A stretch of DNA of 64,000 nt from JAWLHU01 sp041690255 (GCA_041690255.1 JAWLHU010000003.1:333603-397602); one strand, 5' to 3'; positions 56,123 through 64,000 are shown, counted from the stretch's first letter. A program made the numbers and translations. The notes: generated by a model not told the origin, from the letters alone.

Positions 56123-57877
56123 ATGGCTAGACCCAAGCGTGAACCCGGCTCTCCGACTGAGCGCAAGGCCACTGGATCGCATTTTACCCCACCTGGCTTG
56201 GCTCGATTTGTTGCTGGCCAAGTATTGAGCGCCTGCCCGTCCCTCCTAGAGAAGGGTCATCTTCGCGTTCTAGACCCGGCTTGTGGTGATGGTGAGCTGC
56301 TCCTAGCCCTTGCCGATACGCTTGCAGAACAACACGGTTATAACCTAGAGAACGTATCATTCGTTGGAGTGGAGACAGACCCTTTTGCGGTAATGACCTC
56401 GAGAACCCGTCTCCAGAGCAGGAACGTACGTGCGACAATTGAGCATGCCGACTTCTTGGCCGGCACTCCAGTTGTTCAAGGGCAATTGACCCTCGACGCT
56501 CTAACCGCACCTCCCAGCCTACAGGAACCGTTCGACGTGGTTATCGCAAATCCACCGTACGTTCGAACACAAGTCTTGGGGGCTGCGAAGGCCCAAGACC
56601 TAGCCGAAACATTCGGTCTTTCTGGGCGTGTCGATCTTTACCAGGCCTTTCTGATAGCCATGACCCAGCACCTCAGGAGTGATGGTCTCCTTGGTGTGAT
56701 TACATCCAACCGTTTTCTTGCAACAAAGAGCGGATCTGACATTCGAACATTTCTAGCAGCGGAGTATGATATCATTGGCATCTTCGATTTGGGGGATACC
56801 AGATTGTTCGAGGCGGCCGTTCTGCCGGCTGTGTTTGTGGGGAAGAGGTGGGCTCACCCGAGCGGCACTCAGACTAGTTCGGCCCGTTTCGTCAAGATAT
56901 ACGAAGCCGACTCTCCCCTCATCGCGGAGCGCCAAGTCTCGTCAGTGTTTGAAGTCCTGAAGGTTCCTACCAGCGGCCTATACCAGGTAGGCGATCGGAA
57001 ATATGAGGTTACCACAGGATCTCTACAACTGCCGGACCCAGTTAGTGATCCATGGAGTATGGTCACAGACGAAGAGAGAGACTGGGTTACGCGAGTTGAA
57101 CGGGGTATGCAGTGCCGTCTAGCGGATCTTTTTAAGGTCAGGGTTGGCATAAAGACTACAGCTGACGATGTCTTTATCAGGACAGACTGGTCTACTCTTC
57201 CGGAGGAGACAAGACCCGAGAACATCTTGCTGCACAGATTGATATCGCAGGAGGACGCTGCGCGATGGCTCCCTCTAGACCAGTCGCTTAGTGCCTGCAA
57301 GGTAATTTTGTATACCCACGAGGTTCGCCTGGGGAAGCGGAGGGCCATTAACCTGGAAGATTACCCTAGAGCAGCAGCCTATCTAGAGTCTCATCGCCCG
57401 CGGCTAGAAGGACGAAAGTACGTCATCCAGGCAAAACGCAACTGGTTCGAGATCTGGGTTCCCCAAGATCCAGAGGCTTGGGCTAAGCCCAAGCTAGTTT
57501 TCCCGGACATCAGTCCAGAACCCCGATTCCTGTTTGACAGCGAAGGGGCAATGGTCGACGGCAACTGCTACTGGATCGCGGCGGAGAACGAGTCGGATCT
57601 TGATTCGCTCTTCCTAGTTCAGGGTGTGGCAAACTCCAAACTGATGACCAGGTACCACGACTTAGCCTTCAACAACAAGCTGTATGCAGGTCGGAGACGG
57701 TACCTAACTCAGTACGTCGGGAAATATCCAATCCCACCTCTCAAACATCCGTCGGCCCAGCAAGTAGTTCACCTGGTCAAACAGCTAGTATTTGGTGCAC
57801 CTTTGCCGGTGGACCGTAAGAGACTTGAAGCTGAGATTGACTTGGCAGTCGAGGAAGCTTTTGGCCTTACGGTATAA
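56123..57877 (+). CDS. N6-adenine DNA methyltransferase (type II, Eco57I/TaqI-like)
   Basis: A 584-residue DNA methyltransferase. The SAM motif I reads VLDPACGDGELL (about residue 50) and the catalytic motif IV is NPPY in FDVVIANPPYVRT. A TaqI-type specificity region occupies the C-terminal half (about 290-560, with KLVFPDISPEPRFLFD and LMTRYHDLAFNNKLYAGRRR). It should methylate adenine in the recognition site of the neighbouring nuclease. The ATG at 56123 lies 14 nt after AGGAG; a GTG at 56108 overlaps that SD. Base composition is markedly less GC-rich than that of the catabolic and surface genes, pointing to recent acquisition. It is convergent with the nuclease gene across a shared terminator. 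Confidence 0.9.
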   Translation: MARPKREPGSPTERKATGSHFTPPGLARFVAGQVLSACPSLLEKGHLRVLDPACGDGELLLALADTLAEQHGYNLENVSFVGVETDPFAVMTSRTRLQSRNVRATIEHADFLAGTPVVQGQLTLDALTAPPSLQEPFDVVIANPPYVRTQVLGAAKAQDLAETFGLSGRVDLYQAFLIAMTQHLRSDGLLGVITSNRFLATKSGSDIRTFLAAEYDIIGIFDLGDTRLFEAAVLPAVFVGKRWAHPSGTQTSSARFVKIYEADSPLIAERQVSSVFEVLKVPTSGLYQVGDRKYEVTTGSLQLPDPVSDPWSMVTDEERDWVTRVERGMQCRLADLFKVRVGIKTTADDVFIRTDWSTLPEETRPENILLHRLISQEDAARWLPLDQSLSACKVILYTHEVRLGKRRAINLEDYPRAAAYLESHRPRLEGRKYVIQAKRNWFEIWVPQDPEAWAKPKLVFPDISPEPRFLFDSEGAMVDGNCYWIAAENESDLDSLFLVQGVANSKLMTRYHDLAFNNKLYAGRRRYLTQYVGKYPIPPLKHPSAQQVVHLVKQLVFGAPLPVDRKRLEAEIDLAVEEAFGLTV

Positions 57878-57888
57878 TCGAAACAAAG

Positions 57889-57933
57889 AACACGAGACTC
57901 CACACTCACATTCGTGATGTGGGGTCTCGTGTT
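57889..57933. terminator. Bidirectional terminator between methyltransferase and nuclease genes
   Basis: AACACGAGACTCCACA (57889-57904) pairs with TGTGGGGTCTCGTGTT (57918-57933) over 16 positions with one T-G and a 13-nt loop. A-rich and T-rich ends give U-tracts on both strands. Confidence 0.85.
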
Positions 57934-57946
57934 CCACTGGGCAGTA

Positions 57947-59053
57947 CTAGGGGTTATATACGGACCTGCCCTCGATGCCATCAAAGAAGCTCATCGGAAT
58001 CATACGCTGACACTTGAAGCTTTGATCGCTCACGTATGTAAAGTGATCCCCCAGTTTACTTCCTGGGCACAAGACAAGCCCTTGTACCAATCCCGAAGCG
58101 GGGTCTGTGAGGGCGATCAAATACCTAATATCCCCTGTGGCAAAACCGGTGCAACCGGGAACGGGTTCACTGTACTGAGGAGAGAACTGACCGAGATCCA
58201 CCGTTGGCGAATCCTGGAGCTTCACCTCTAATGCTTGATGACGGAGGTCCGGGTATCCGCCCGCAAGTATATCCGTCGCGGCAGTCTCATACCCTAACAA
58301 CTGTTTAACTAGCAGTTCCAACGCTTGACCTCTTGTTTTGGTCGGTGCGGTTTCAATACGCCGTCCCAACAGGTGCGGGACCAACATGGTCCTGAGAAGG
58401 TCCAGGGATAGAGTCTCACCTGAGGCAGGGGCGCTGTGTATTCCTTTGCGCGGTTGAACATATTCGGTAGACACCATATCTCGAACCCCAGGATTGTCAG
58501 GGTAGAACAGAATGGGCGGGTTCCGATTAATGAGATCAGTCCTCTTGCTAGGACTCACTAAAAGCTGATGTTTAATAGTGGGCTTTCCAAAGCGACCGAA
58601 CTTCTCCTCGATGTAGCGGGGGGTCATAACGGCTACCGACCTTATTACTTGCCGGTCTATGTCCACGCGGACGAGCACGAAGCGGACATCGCTGGCGGCA
58701 AGATCCTCCCCAGACTCCGTGGTCACTTGTACAGAGGGGCTCGTTGGGATTCGATTCCAGACTTGCAGATTGTACGTCCGGCCACTCGTAACAATATATG
58801 TATCCACATACTCTCGGAGGAGCCCCGGTATTCCCTTTTGTTTAGGCGGATGAATCTCAAAACGATTGCTAGGTCTAGGCAAGTTGTGTTGCCCTAGTAT
58901 TCCGGCTACCATCTTCCTGAGGTTCGCTCCATCGGTTCGTGTCTTACCCGAGAGTTTGAATGAAGTGCCGATTAGCGGCTCTAACCGTCTGGCAAGCTCA
59001 TGACTTTGAGTTAAATCCCCTGTGGCGAATGGCGGGATCAAAAAGTTCTTCAT
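57947..59053 (-). CDS. Putative type II restriction endonuclease
   Basis: A 368-residue protein convergent with the adenine methyltransferase. A PD-(D/E)xK-like core is visible at GGYPDLRHQALEVKLQDSPT (PD, then E-V-K), about residue 265. The remainder (SHELARRLEPLIGTSFKLSG, VSPSKRTDLINRNPPILFYP) has no domain I can name. ATG 59053 with GGAGGTG 6 nt upstream is chosen. That SD overlaps the right half of a 15-bp inverted repeat at 59062-59096, which probably controls expression of this gene and of the divergent HARE-HTH gene. Assignment as the partner nuclease rests on the motif and the gene order. Confidence 0.75.
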   Translation of the reverse strand: MKNFLIPPFATGDLTQSHELARRLEPLIGTSFKLSGKTRTDGANLRKMVAGILGQHNLPRPSNRFEIHPPKQKGIPGLLREYVDTYIVTSGRTYNLQVWNRIPTSPSVQVTTESGEDLAASDVRFVLVRVDIDRQVIRSVAVMTPRYIEEKFGRFGKPTIKHQLLVSPSKRTDLINRNPPILFYPDNPGVRDMVSTEYVQPRKGIHSAPASGETLSLDLLRTMLVPHLLGRRIETAPTKTRGQALELLVKQLLGYETAATDILAGGYPDLRHQALEVKLQDSPTVDLGQFSPQYSEPVPGCTGFATGDIRYLIALTDPASGLVQGLVLCPGSKLGDHFTYVSDQSFKCQRMIPMSFFDGIEGRSVYNP

Positions 59054-59061
59054 AAGAAACA

Positions 59062-59096
59062 CCTCCAGAATATCGCATATGGCGATATTCTGGAGG
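59062..59096. promoter_or_regulatory. 15-bp perfect inverted repeat between the nuclease and HARE-HTH genes
   Basis: CCTCCAGAATATCGC (59062-59076) and GCGATATTCTGGAGG (59082-59096) are exact complements around a 5-nt centre. The outer ends are CCTCC/GGAGG, so on the leftward RNA the SD of the nuclease gene is inside the stem. It may act as a DNA operator, an RNA hairpin, or both. Confidence 0.8.
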
Positions 59097-59156
59097 ATAT
59101 GAACAATTCCCTTCAGAATTAGAGCTACCGTAAGAACCAATGGTAGGAGGATGTGT

Positions 59157-59966
59157 ATGCACTACCTGGAAGCAGCTTTCAAAGTCCTATCCGAGCGTAA
59201 CGGAGGCCCACTGAGCGTAAGGGATATAACCGCCATAGCCGTCTCGGAGGGCATTCTTAAGACCAAAAGCAAGACTCCCGAGGCGAGTATGGGGGCTGCA
59301 TTATACGCTGACACAAAGACCCCGCACAGCCGATTTCGAAAAACTGGACCCGGAAGCTTTGCCCTTCAGCTGAACCTCGATCTCAACGATGTTCGTATCA
59401 GAAGAGTCCAGAACACATTAAGACCGTTGCGCGGTCACAATGCCTTAGGAAACGTCTGGATACTGCTTAGCTGTATTCACTCCTCCGCCTCAATCCCAAG
59501 TCACGATCTTACAACCGCCCTGCAGTGTTTTGTCAATTCCGTTGATGAACCAATGCCGACCGAGTTTGTCCATGCATATGTGGGACTAGTGACACTCGTC
59601 GGCCTGGTATGTTTAGCCGAAAATCGAAACCCCGTCGTGACTGAGGCGGGGCTCTCGTTCTTACGTCAACCGACCGTCAGGGAGTTTCTACAACTATTGA
59701 GCAGGAGAATACCGGGCTTAGTGGAAGTATGGACTACCCTAGCACGAAAACCATTGACAACAGGCACTATCGCTCTGGGGCTCTCCGAACGATATGGCGT
59801 CAATTGGTCAAAGCGTAATCTGACGTATCGTTTGGAGTGTCTCCACAACCTGGGTGTGGCTAGTGAGACGGCAACCGGTGCATGGTTTGCAGTCTATCCG
59901 GCACTCAGGAGCAGTGCTGCCGAAGAGTCGGATTCTGTTTGTGAGTCCGGTGTCAAAAGACCCTAA
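59157..59966 (+). CDS. HARE-HTH domain protein of the restriction module
   Basis: A 269-residue protein. Residues 1-70 form a HARE-HTH domain (YLEAAFKVLSERNGGPLSVR, then GILKTKSKTPEASMGAALYA, ending FRKTGPGSFALQ), a winged helix found in restriction proteins, RNA polymerase delta and chromatin factors. The rest is mostly helical, with a second possible winged helix near the C terminus (IALGLSERYGVNWSKRNLTY). ATG 59157 (6 nt after AGGAGG) is preferred over ATG 59151, which has no spacing. It is divergent from the nuclease gene across the 15-bp inverted repeat, so it is a candidate controller or DNA-recognition partner. Confidence 0.75.
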   Translation: MHYLEAAFKVLSERNGGPLSVRDITAIAVSEGILKTKSKTPEASMGAALYADTKTPHSRFRKTGPGSFALQLNLDLNDVRIRRVQNTLRPLRGHNALGNVWILLSCIHSSASIPSHDLTTALQCFVNSVDEPMPTEFVHAYVGLVTLVGLVCLAENRNPVVTEAGLSFLRQPTVREFLQLLSRRIPGLVEVWTTLARKPLTTGTIALGLSERYGVNWSKRNLTYRLECLHNLGVASETATGAWFAVYPALRSSAAEESDSVCESGVKRP

Positions 59967-60243
59967 GAGGACGAGGAATCGCTCCCTCGCCCTCCTGTCC
60001 TTGAAACGCCAAGTTCTGCCTAGTCCTTCAACCGACATCTCCCGATATTTCGGTATTGCCTAACCAGTCCGACGGCCCAGATGTCTCTTATCTGTGGGGG
60101 CAAGGGTTGCTCTCCGCTTTCTGGCAGATGGTGTCTAACCACTATGTGCGATGTGTTAGCCGTCGTGGATGCGCCTTCATTCTTCACCCGTACTTCCCTC
60201 CTCGCCCGACCCAATCTACCCACCTCCACATCCAGATGTTGGG
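59967..60243. other. Intergenic, no gene seen
   Basis: This is the border between the low-GC restriction module and the high-GC plasmid-like genes. A weak stem (GAGGACGAGG with CCCTCGCCCTC, about 59968-59995) may terminate the HARE-HTH gene. Frames here lack SD sequences. Confidence 0.4.
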
Positions 60244-60519
60244 TTACAGATCATTCAACATTTGTCGCAACTTGTGCCGGAGGTTCAAACCTCCAAGCTC
60301 ACCCTCCGAGGTTCCTGTCGGCATCTGAAGCTCGCTTCCCTGACAGTAGGATGGATATGCTACCTTCCTCTGTCCTGTAACCTGATATTGCAACCGGAGC
60401 CCCAGCCGGATCTCCTCCGCCAGCTTGCGCCGGCGGAGTTTCTGCTTCACCCAGTCCAAAAAGGCCTGGTCCTCCTCGCTAGTCAGGTCAGCCTGAACGA
60501 TCAGCCGTTTGCGCCCCAT
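60244..60519 (-). CDS. Small protein after ParM, candidate ParR-type adaptor
   Basis: A 91-residue basic protein. The start (MGRKRLIVQADLTSEEDQAF, then LDWVKQKLRRRKLAEEIRLG) looks like a ribbon-helix-helix DNA-binding domain, the fold of ParR adaptors. The C-terminal part contains a Gly/Ser-rich link and a basic helix (RHKLRQMLNDL) that could contact the filament. ATG 60519 overlaps the end of the ParM-like gene by 19 bp, the normal parM-parR order. ParR would bind parC iterons, and candidates lie at 61547-61587 upstream of parM. Confidence 0.65.
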   Translation of the reverse strand: MGRKRLIVQADLTSEEDQAFLDWVKQKLRRRKLAEEIRLGLRLQYQVTGQRKVAYPSYCQGSELQMPTGTSEGELGGLNLRHKLRQMLNDL

Positions 60520-61508
60520 CGTTGGACACCTGCCTTGTAGTAGCCCCGGCCGTTGGCTTCCTGGGCCTCGTCGGCCAGGAGCTTGGCCCCCTCGCCGGGG
60601 AGGATGTGCTTGAAGAGCCGGTAGGCGCCGCCGCCGGTGACCAGGTAGAATGCGATGCCCGGGTCGTTCCAGGAGCGGACCAGGCGGGTGATCTGCCGAC
60701 CGACCTCCTGGTAGGCCTCCTCCATCTGGGCGGCGCCTTCGAAGGCCCGGAGGCCTGCCTGTACGTCGAGGGCTCCCTGGCCACCGGCGGCCCTGCCGGC
60801 GATCTGGTAGGCGTGGGCCATGCCGAGCTTGGGCGAGGTGCAGAAGCGGCGGACCGGCTCCATATCATCCAGCACGTAGGTGTTCAGAGTGTTGAAGCCG
60901 ATATCGACCACGCACCAGCGCCACCCGGCCACGGTCTCGGCGGGCCAGGCGTTCCGGCCCCCAATCGCCGCCGGGAACTCCCGCTCGCCCTGGAGCTGGC
61001 CCTCGGCATCCAGCAGGAAGTCCAGGGCGCTCCCCAGGGGCTGGGGCATCACCATGGCATCATCGACGGAGATTACGGCCCGGATCTGCTCGTCGCCCAC
61101 CTGAAGCTCGACGGTCTCGCCCCGGATCGACAGGAGAAGCTGCTTGAGCCGGTCCCGGTGGGTCTCCCAGGTATCGACCGGGAGACCGGCCACCACCTTG
61201 AAGCGGGTAATCCCATCCCGCCGGGCCAGGTAGGCCAGGGCAGCCAGGTAGAGCAGCCGGCTCTCCTCATTCACCGGGGCATCATCGGCCAGGTCGGCCT
61301 GGCTGGCGATCCCGGCCTGCCTCGCAGCCGTGCGCCCAATCAGGTAGGTCTGACCCCGGTAGAGCATGGTTGTCTGTTCACCGAAGCCGGGCATCGGCCG
61401 GCCGGGTATGATCAGGCTCTGGAGCACGAGGTTCCGCTCCCCGGGCCGGGTCCCGGCCTTGACGAAGCCAAAGCCCCGGTCCACATAGGCGATCTTGCTC
61501 TCAAACAT
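60501..61508 (-). CDS. ParM/Alp-type actin-like plasmid partition ATPase
   Basis: A 335-residue actin-like protein. Phosphate-binding loop 1 is near the N terminus (IAYVDRGFGFVKAG). Phosphate 2 is in WCVVDIGFNTLNTYV and the adenosine motif is in FYLVTGGGAYRL. The length and domain order match archaeal and plasmid actins (ParM, AlfA, Alp). It polymerises with ATP to push plasmid copies apart. ATG 61508 follows GAGGGAAGGGAGTTTGAGCG. Four iteron-like repeats lie just upstream. It marks this part of element C as plasmid- or ICE-derived. Confidence 0.85.
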   Translation of the reverse strand: MFESKIAYVDRGFGFVKAGTRPGERNLVLQSLIIPGRPMPGFGEQTTMLYRGQTYLIGRTAARQAGIASQADLADDAPVNEESRLLYLAALAYLARRDGITRFKVVAGLPVDTWETHRDRLKQLLLSIRGETVELQVGDEQIRAVISVDDAMVMPQPLGSALDFLLDAEGQLQGEREFPAAIGGRNAWPAETVAGWRWCVVDIGFNTLNTYVLDDMEPVRRFCTSPKLGMAHAYQIAGRAAGGQGALDVQAGLRAFEGAAQMEEAYQEVGRQITRLVRSWNDPGIAFYLVTGGGAYRLFKHILPGEGAKLLADEAQEANGRGYYKAGVQRWGANG

Positions 61509-61546
61509 CGCTCAAACTCCCTTCCCTCTTGGGCCGGAGCCGTGTT

Positions 61547-61587
61547 GTCATACATGGTCATACAATGTCTTACCATGTCATACCACG
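61547..61587. repeat. Iteron-like repeats upstream of parM (candidate parC)
   Basis: Four 10-11-bp units, GTCATACATG, GTCATACAATG, TCTTACCATG and TCATACCACG, lie head to tail about 40 bp before the parM start. Centromere iterons of ParM systems sit in this position. Confidence 0.65.
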
Positions 61588-61642
61588 GCCCTCCGGCCCT
61601 TCTCTCATCTGCCTTTCGGCTCTTCTTCCCCCGGTGGCTGTC

Positions 61643-62578
61643 TTACCGTGACCGAGAGAGCTGCCGCTGGTTCAGCTCGGCCAGGTCCTTCACCCCGGCC
61701 GGGGGCCGCCAGTCCCGCACGGCCCGGCCGGTGATCTCCTCGATCCGCTCCCGTTGCCGGTCGTGGGCGGCATCGGTCTCGGCCTGGCGGCCGGGGTCTC
61801 TCTCCCGCTCCCGGGCGATCGTCACCCGGTCGGCCCCCCGGAGCAGCGCCTGCACGGCCGGGTTCTCCAAGAAGGAGCGGACATTCGCCCCGCCCGAGAC
61901 GATGACCGTAGGCAGGCTCTGACGGCCCCTGCGAGCCATTTCGTGCAGGGCCAGGGCATCGGTACCCCCCTCCACGATCCAGACGCTGGAAGGGCTACCA
62001 CCGAGGATGGGCGGGTACTGCTTGTCGGACCCCCGGAAGTCCCGCTTCGGGACCGCATCCGCCCGGTCGATGGCCCGCCGGGTGACGTTGCGGATCTGGC
62101 CATCCGAGTCGTAGCCTACGAAGAGGACACCGCCCCCGGCGTAGCGCAGGAATCCGGCGTACTCGGCTCTGCGGATGGTCTCCAGGCTGATCCCCCGGCC
62201 CTTCAGGTACTGCCGGCCGCCCTGGCGGACGGACTCGGCCAGCGGGGGAAGGATGGGCCGCTGCTGCATCATCTCCGGGACCGGCTGTCGCTGGAAGCCG
62301 GTCAGCTTCTGCACCGCCTCCCGGAAGCCGGTCCCCGGCTCGATCCGCTGGACCAGGGCGATGTTGTCCCCCACGCCCCGGGCCAGCTTGTCACAGGCCA
62401 CCCAGTGGCCATCCTCCTTGCGGGTGATCCGGTAGTGCTCCTCCCCGCCCAGCCGGACGGAGAGATGTCTCCCCTCCCGCCTGATCGCAAACCCCTGCGC
62501 CGCCAGGTAGGGGCTGGGGTCCATCACCCGGGCTGCCTCGATCTCGGCGGCCTCCAGCCGCTTCTCTTCCTGCGCCAT
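61643..62578 (-). CDS. TOPRIM/DUF3991-type protein (mobile-element primase-like)
   Basis: A 311-residue protein. The first half (EHYRITRKEDGHWVACDKLA, GDNIALVQRIE) resembles DUF3991. A TOPRIM domain follows: VWIVEGGTDALALHEMARRG with the catalytic Glu, then VIVSGGANVRSFL. The usual DxD after the last strand is not evident (DRVTIARERERDPGRQAE). Such DUF3991-TOPRIM proteins occur on plasmids and integrative conjugative elements, often beside relaxases, and are thought to act in primer synthesis or DNA processing. ATG 62578 lies 5 bp after the next gene's stop in a tight leftward operon. Confidence 0.8.
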   Translation of the reverse strand: MAQEEKRLEAAEIEAARVMDPSPYLAAQGFAIRREGRHLSVRLGGEEHYRITRKEDGHWVACDKLARGVGDNIALVQRIEPGTGFREAVQKLTGFQRQPVPEMMQQRPILPPLAESVRQGGRQYLKGRGISLETIRRAEYAGFLRYAGGGVLFVGYDSDGQIRNVTRRAIDRADAVPKRDFRGSDKQYPPILGGSPSSVWIVEGGTDALALHEMARRGRQSLPTVIVSGGANVRSFLENPAVQALLRGADRVTIARERERDPGRQAETDAAHDRQRERIEEITGRAVRDWRPPAGVKDLAELNQRQLSRSR

Positions 62579-62582
62579 GCCG

Positions 62583-63275
62583 CTACCTCACCCGCTCAGG
62601 CGCCAGGATCTGCTGCACCGCCCGCCCCAGGTCCGCCAGCGGCTCCTGCACGTCCGGCGCCAGCCCCGGGCTCTGGGCCAGTTTGCGGGCAAACTCCCCG
62701 ATCTCCCCGAGGAGCCCCTCCCGCACCTTGGGCTCCATGTGGCTCCACAGGATGTAACTCCCCCCGCCTTCCTGCACCTCTGCCCGATCCAACAGCTCAT
62801 GAAGAGAACGGGAGAGGGCATGGTAGGGCCGGCTCTGCTGCTTGCCGTACCAGGCGGGGTCCACCTGAAGCTTCCGCCCGACCTCCTGGGCGATCTGGCC
62901 CAGGAGCTTCGCCTGCTCATGGTCTTTCATCTCCCGGAAGGGTGGCGGAGCCAGCGCCAGGCTGACTTCCCTGGCCACCTCGGCCCCCATCGTCCCCGGC
63001 TCAAACTCCCGCCCCACCGCCTGCACCCACTCTGCCCGAACAACCGGTGGCTGCTCGTAGAACCCCCGCAGCAGCCCATGGTCTGCATCCGGTGGCACCT
63101 TTGCCTTCAGCGCCTCGGCCAGCAGCCAGTGGGAGCGCCGGGAGTCCCCCGGCTCCAGATCCGGATGGTCCGCCTGATCCATCCCCCAGACCCGAATCAC
63201 CGCCATCACGGCCCGCTTCTGCTCCTCGCTGGCCGCCGCCCACCACAGTGCTGCATCCTCTCGCCACACATCCAT
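62583..63275 (-). CDS. Hypothetical protein, plasmid/ICE operon
   Basis: A 230-residue, mostly helical, acidic cytoplasmic protein without recognised domain (MDVWREDAALWWAAASEEQK at the start, LADLGRAVQQIL at the end). It lies 5 bp before the TOPRIM gene and 13 bp after the M23 peptidase gene, all leftward, so it belongs to the same transcript. No membrane segment, Cys cluster or nuclease motif is visible. Confidence 0.7.
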   Translation of the reverse strand: MDVWREDAALWWAAASEEQKRAVMAVIRVWGMDQADHPDLEPGDSRRSHWLLAEALKAKVPPDADHGLLRGFYEQPPVVRAEWVQAVGREFEPGTMGAEVAREVSLALAPPPFREMKDHEQAKLLGQIAQEVGRKLQVDPAWYGKQQSRPYHALSRSLHELLDRAEVQEGGGSYILWSHMEPKVREGLLGEIGEFARKLAQSPGLAPDVQEPLADLGRAVQQILAPERVR

Positions 63276-63287
63276 CTGCCTCTCCCC

Positions 63288-64000
63288 CTATCGGTAGAAG
63301 TAGAGCGGGTCCATGGGCTCGCCATCCACCCACCATTCAAAGTGCAGATGCGGCCCCGTCGACTTCCCCGTGCTCCCCACGGCCCCGATCTCCTCGCCCT
63401 TCACCACCTGCTCGCCCTGGGTCACGTAAATCCACTTCAGATGCCCGTAGACCGCCTCAAAGCCGTCATGCTGAATCCGGACCATGTTCCCCAGCGTCGG
63501 ATGCTGGCCGGCGAAGGTGACATACCCCACCGCGGCCCCGTGGACCGGTGTCCCCTCCACCGCTGCAATATCGATGCCCTGGTGCATCCTCCACCCCCCA
63601 TCCACCGGATCGATGCGGGGTCCGAAGAACGAGGTGATGAGGCCATTCACCGGCCAGGCGTAGATGCACTCTGGATGCGGCGTGAACGGCATCGGGCCGG
63701 GCTGGTTGAAGGAGTTGATGAGCACCAGGACCATCTCCCGCTCGCCCGGGTCCAGCCCCAGATCGTCCAGCACCTCGTCCAGGGGCCGACCGTGGCAGAT
63801 GATCGACTCGACGGACAGGTCGACGTGGACGCTGGTCGGGACCTCGCTGGCCGTGATCACCAGTTGGTACCCGCCCGCCGGATTCTTCCCGCCCCCGGCC
63901 AGCTGGCCGGAGCTGGTCAGGAACTCGACCGTAGCGCTGCCTTCGATCGTGTCAACCGACCAGGACACATCGCTCTCCTGGGTCAGGATCACGGGATAGG
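63288..64000 (-). CDS. M23-family peptidase domain protein (5' end off the right edge)
   Basis: The C-terminal 237 codons are present; the frame is open through the right edge, so the start lies outside. The LytM/M23 domain has its zinc ligands in MHQGIDIAA and in TGPHLHFEW, with VYGHLKWIYVTQGEQVVKGE between. Upstream is a beta-rich region. In conjugative elements such proteins (VirB1/TcpG-like roles) open peptidoglycan for the transfer channel; a lysin or sporulation role is less likely in this operon. Confidence 0.85.
   Translation of the reverse strand, partial: YPVILTQESDVSWSVDTIEGSATVEFLTSSGQLAGGGKNPAGGYQLVITASEVPTSVHVDLSVESIICHGRPLDEVLDDLGLDPGEREMVLVLINSFNQPGPMPFTPHPECIYAWPVNGLITSFFGPRIDPVDGGWRMHQGIDIAAVEGTPVHGAAVGYVTFAGQHPTLGNMVRIQHDGFEAVYGHLKWIYVTQGEQVVKGEEIGAVGSTGKSTGPHLHFEWWVDGEPMDPLYFYR

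Larger units (their letters stand above)
55670..64000. mobile_element. Element C: plasmid/ICE-like insertion, right end outside the window
   Basis: It begins where the third PrkA fragment stops (about 55670-55680) and runs past the right edge (over 8.3 kb). It carries a restriction-modification module (55.9-60 kb) of visibly lower GC, then a leftward block of ParR/ParM-like genes, a TOPRIM protein, a hypothetical and an M23 peptidase, which is a plasmid or ICE gene set. No recombinase is seen in the part present. That it interrupts prkA in the same way as elements A and B is inferred from the missing N-terminal half of PrkA. Confidence 0.6.

Overview
The window looks like the chromosome of a high-GC (about 65%), endospore-associated Firmicute of the Symbiobacterium type. 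The clues are a futalosine menaquinone pathway (mqnA/C/E), a T-box riboswitch, three C-terminal SLH (S-layer homology) domains on a surface protein, the sporulation-associated kinase gene prkA, strong Shine-Dalgarno (SD) sequences and frequent GTG/TTG starts. This is inferred from gene content; no rRNA or tRNA is present to name the organism.

Layout. 1-1.8 kb: a partial acetyltransferase, signal peptidase I and a Nudix hydrolase. 2.3-9.8 kb: two leftward acyl-CoA catabolic operons (SDR, acyl-CoA ligase and BKACE; then carboxyltransferase, enoyl-CoA hydratase and acyl-CoA dehydrogenase). The second starts at a promoter overlapped by a perfect 9-bp inverted repeat. 9.8-12.9 kb: mostly non-coding DNA full of short tandem and dispersed repeats, with a small membrane protein, a second Nudix gene and two candidate tiny hydrophobic peptides. 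12.9-19.5 kb: mqnA-mqnC-mqnE leftward, and divergently an MtnA-like isomerase, two nucleoside-phosphorylase-like proteins and a class II aldolase. That set matches a 5'-deoxyadenosine/methylthioadenosine salvage route (DHAP shunt), and MqnC releases 5'-deoxyadenosine. 19.6-25.2 kb: a penicillin-acylase-family enzyme and a HExxH metallopeptidase. 25.4-27.4 kb: a T-box leader (candidate Ala specifier) controlling an Lrp-type regulator and an aminotransferase. 27.4-40.3 kb: an operon for a 2458-residue subtilisin/cohesin-like/SLH protein and two secreted proteins with cohesin-like and dockerin-like modules.

40.4-64 kb is the most unusual part. The kinase gene prkA is present only as separated in-frame pieces. 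Its C-terminal 249 codons (40473-41219), a 66-codon piece (51298-51495) and a 32-codon piece (about 55583-55678) are consecutive parts of one PrkA protein. They are separated by a 10.1-kb element (A) and a 4.1-kb element (B), each with its own large serine recombinase. Joining the pieces at the short direct repeats at the element ends (TCTC for A, CAGGAT for B) restores one continuous PrkA reading frame, and the joined element ends form dyad-symmetric attP-like sites. The remaining N-terminal part of prkA is not in the window, so a third insertion (C, over 8 kb, running off the right edge) is inferred. This is the layout of skin-like intervening elements that are excised during sporulation, here stacked in one gene.

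Cargo differs by element. A carries a MalT/BTAD-type regulator, a CPBP protease, a metallophosphoesterase and a CoiA-like nuclease. B carries an ATP-grasp graspetide-type maturase with an adjacent Thr/Asp-rich candidate precursor, plus an Mrr-type nuclease. C carries a restriction-modification module of lower GC, ParM/ParR-type partition genes with candidate parC iterons, a TOPRIM protein and an M23 peptidase, so it looks plasmid- or ICE-derived.
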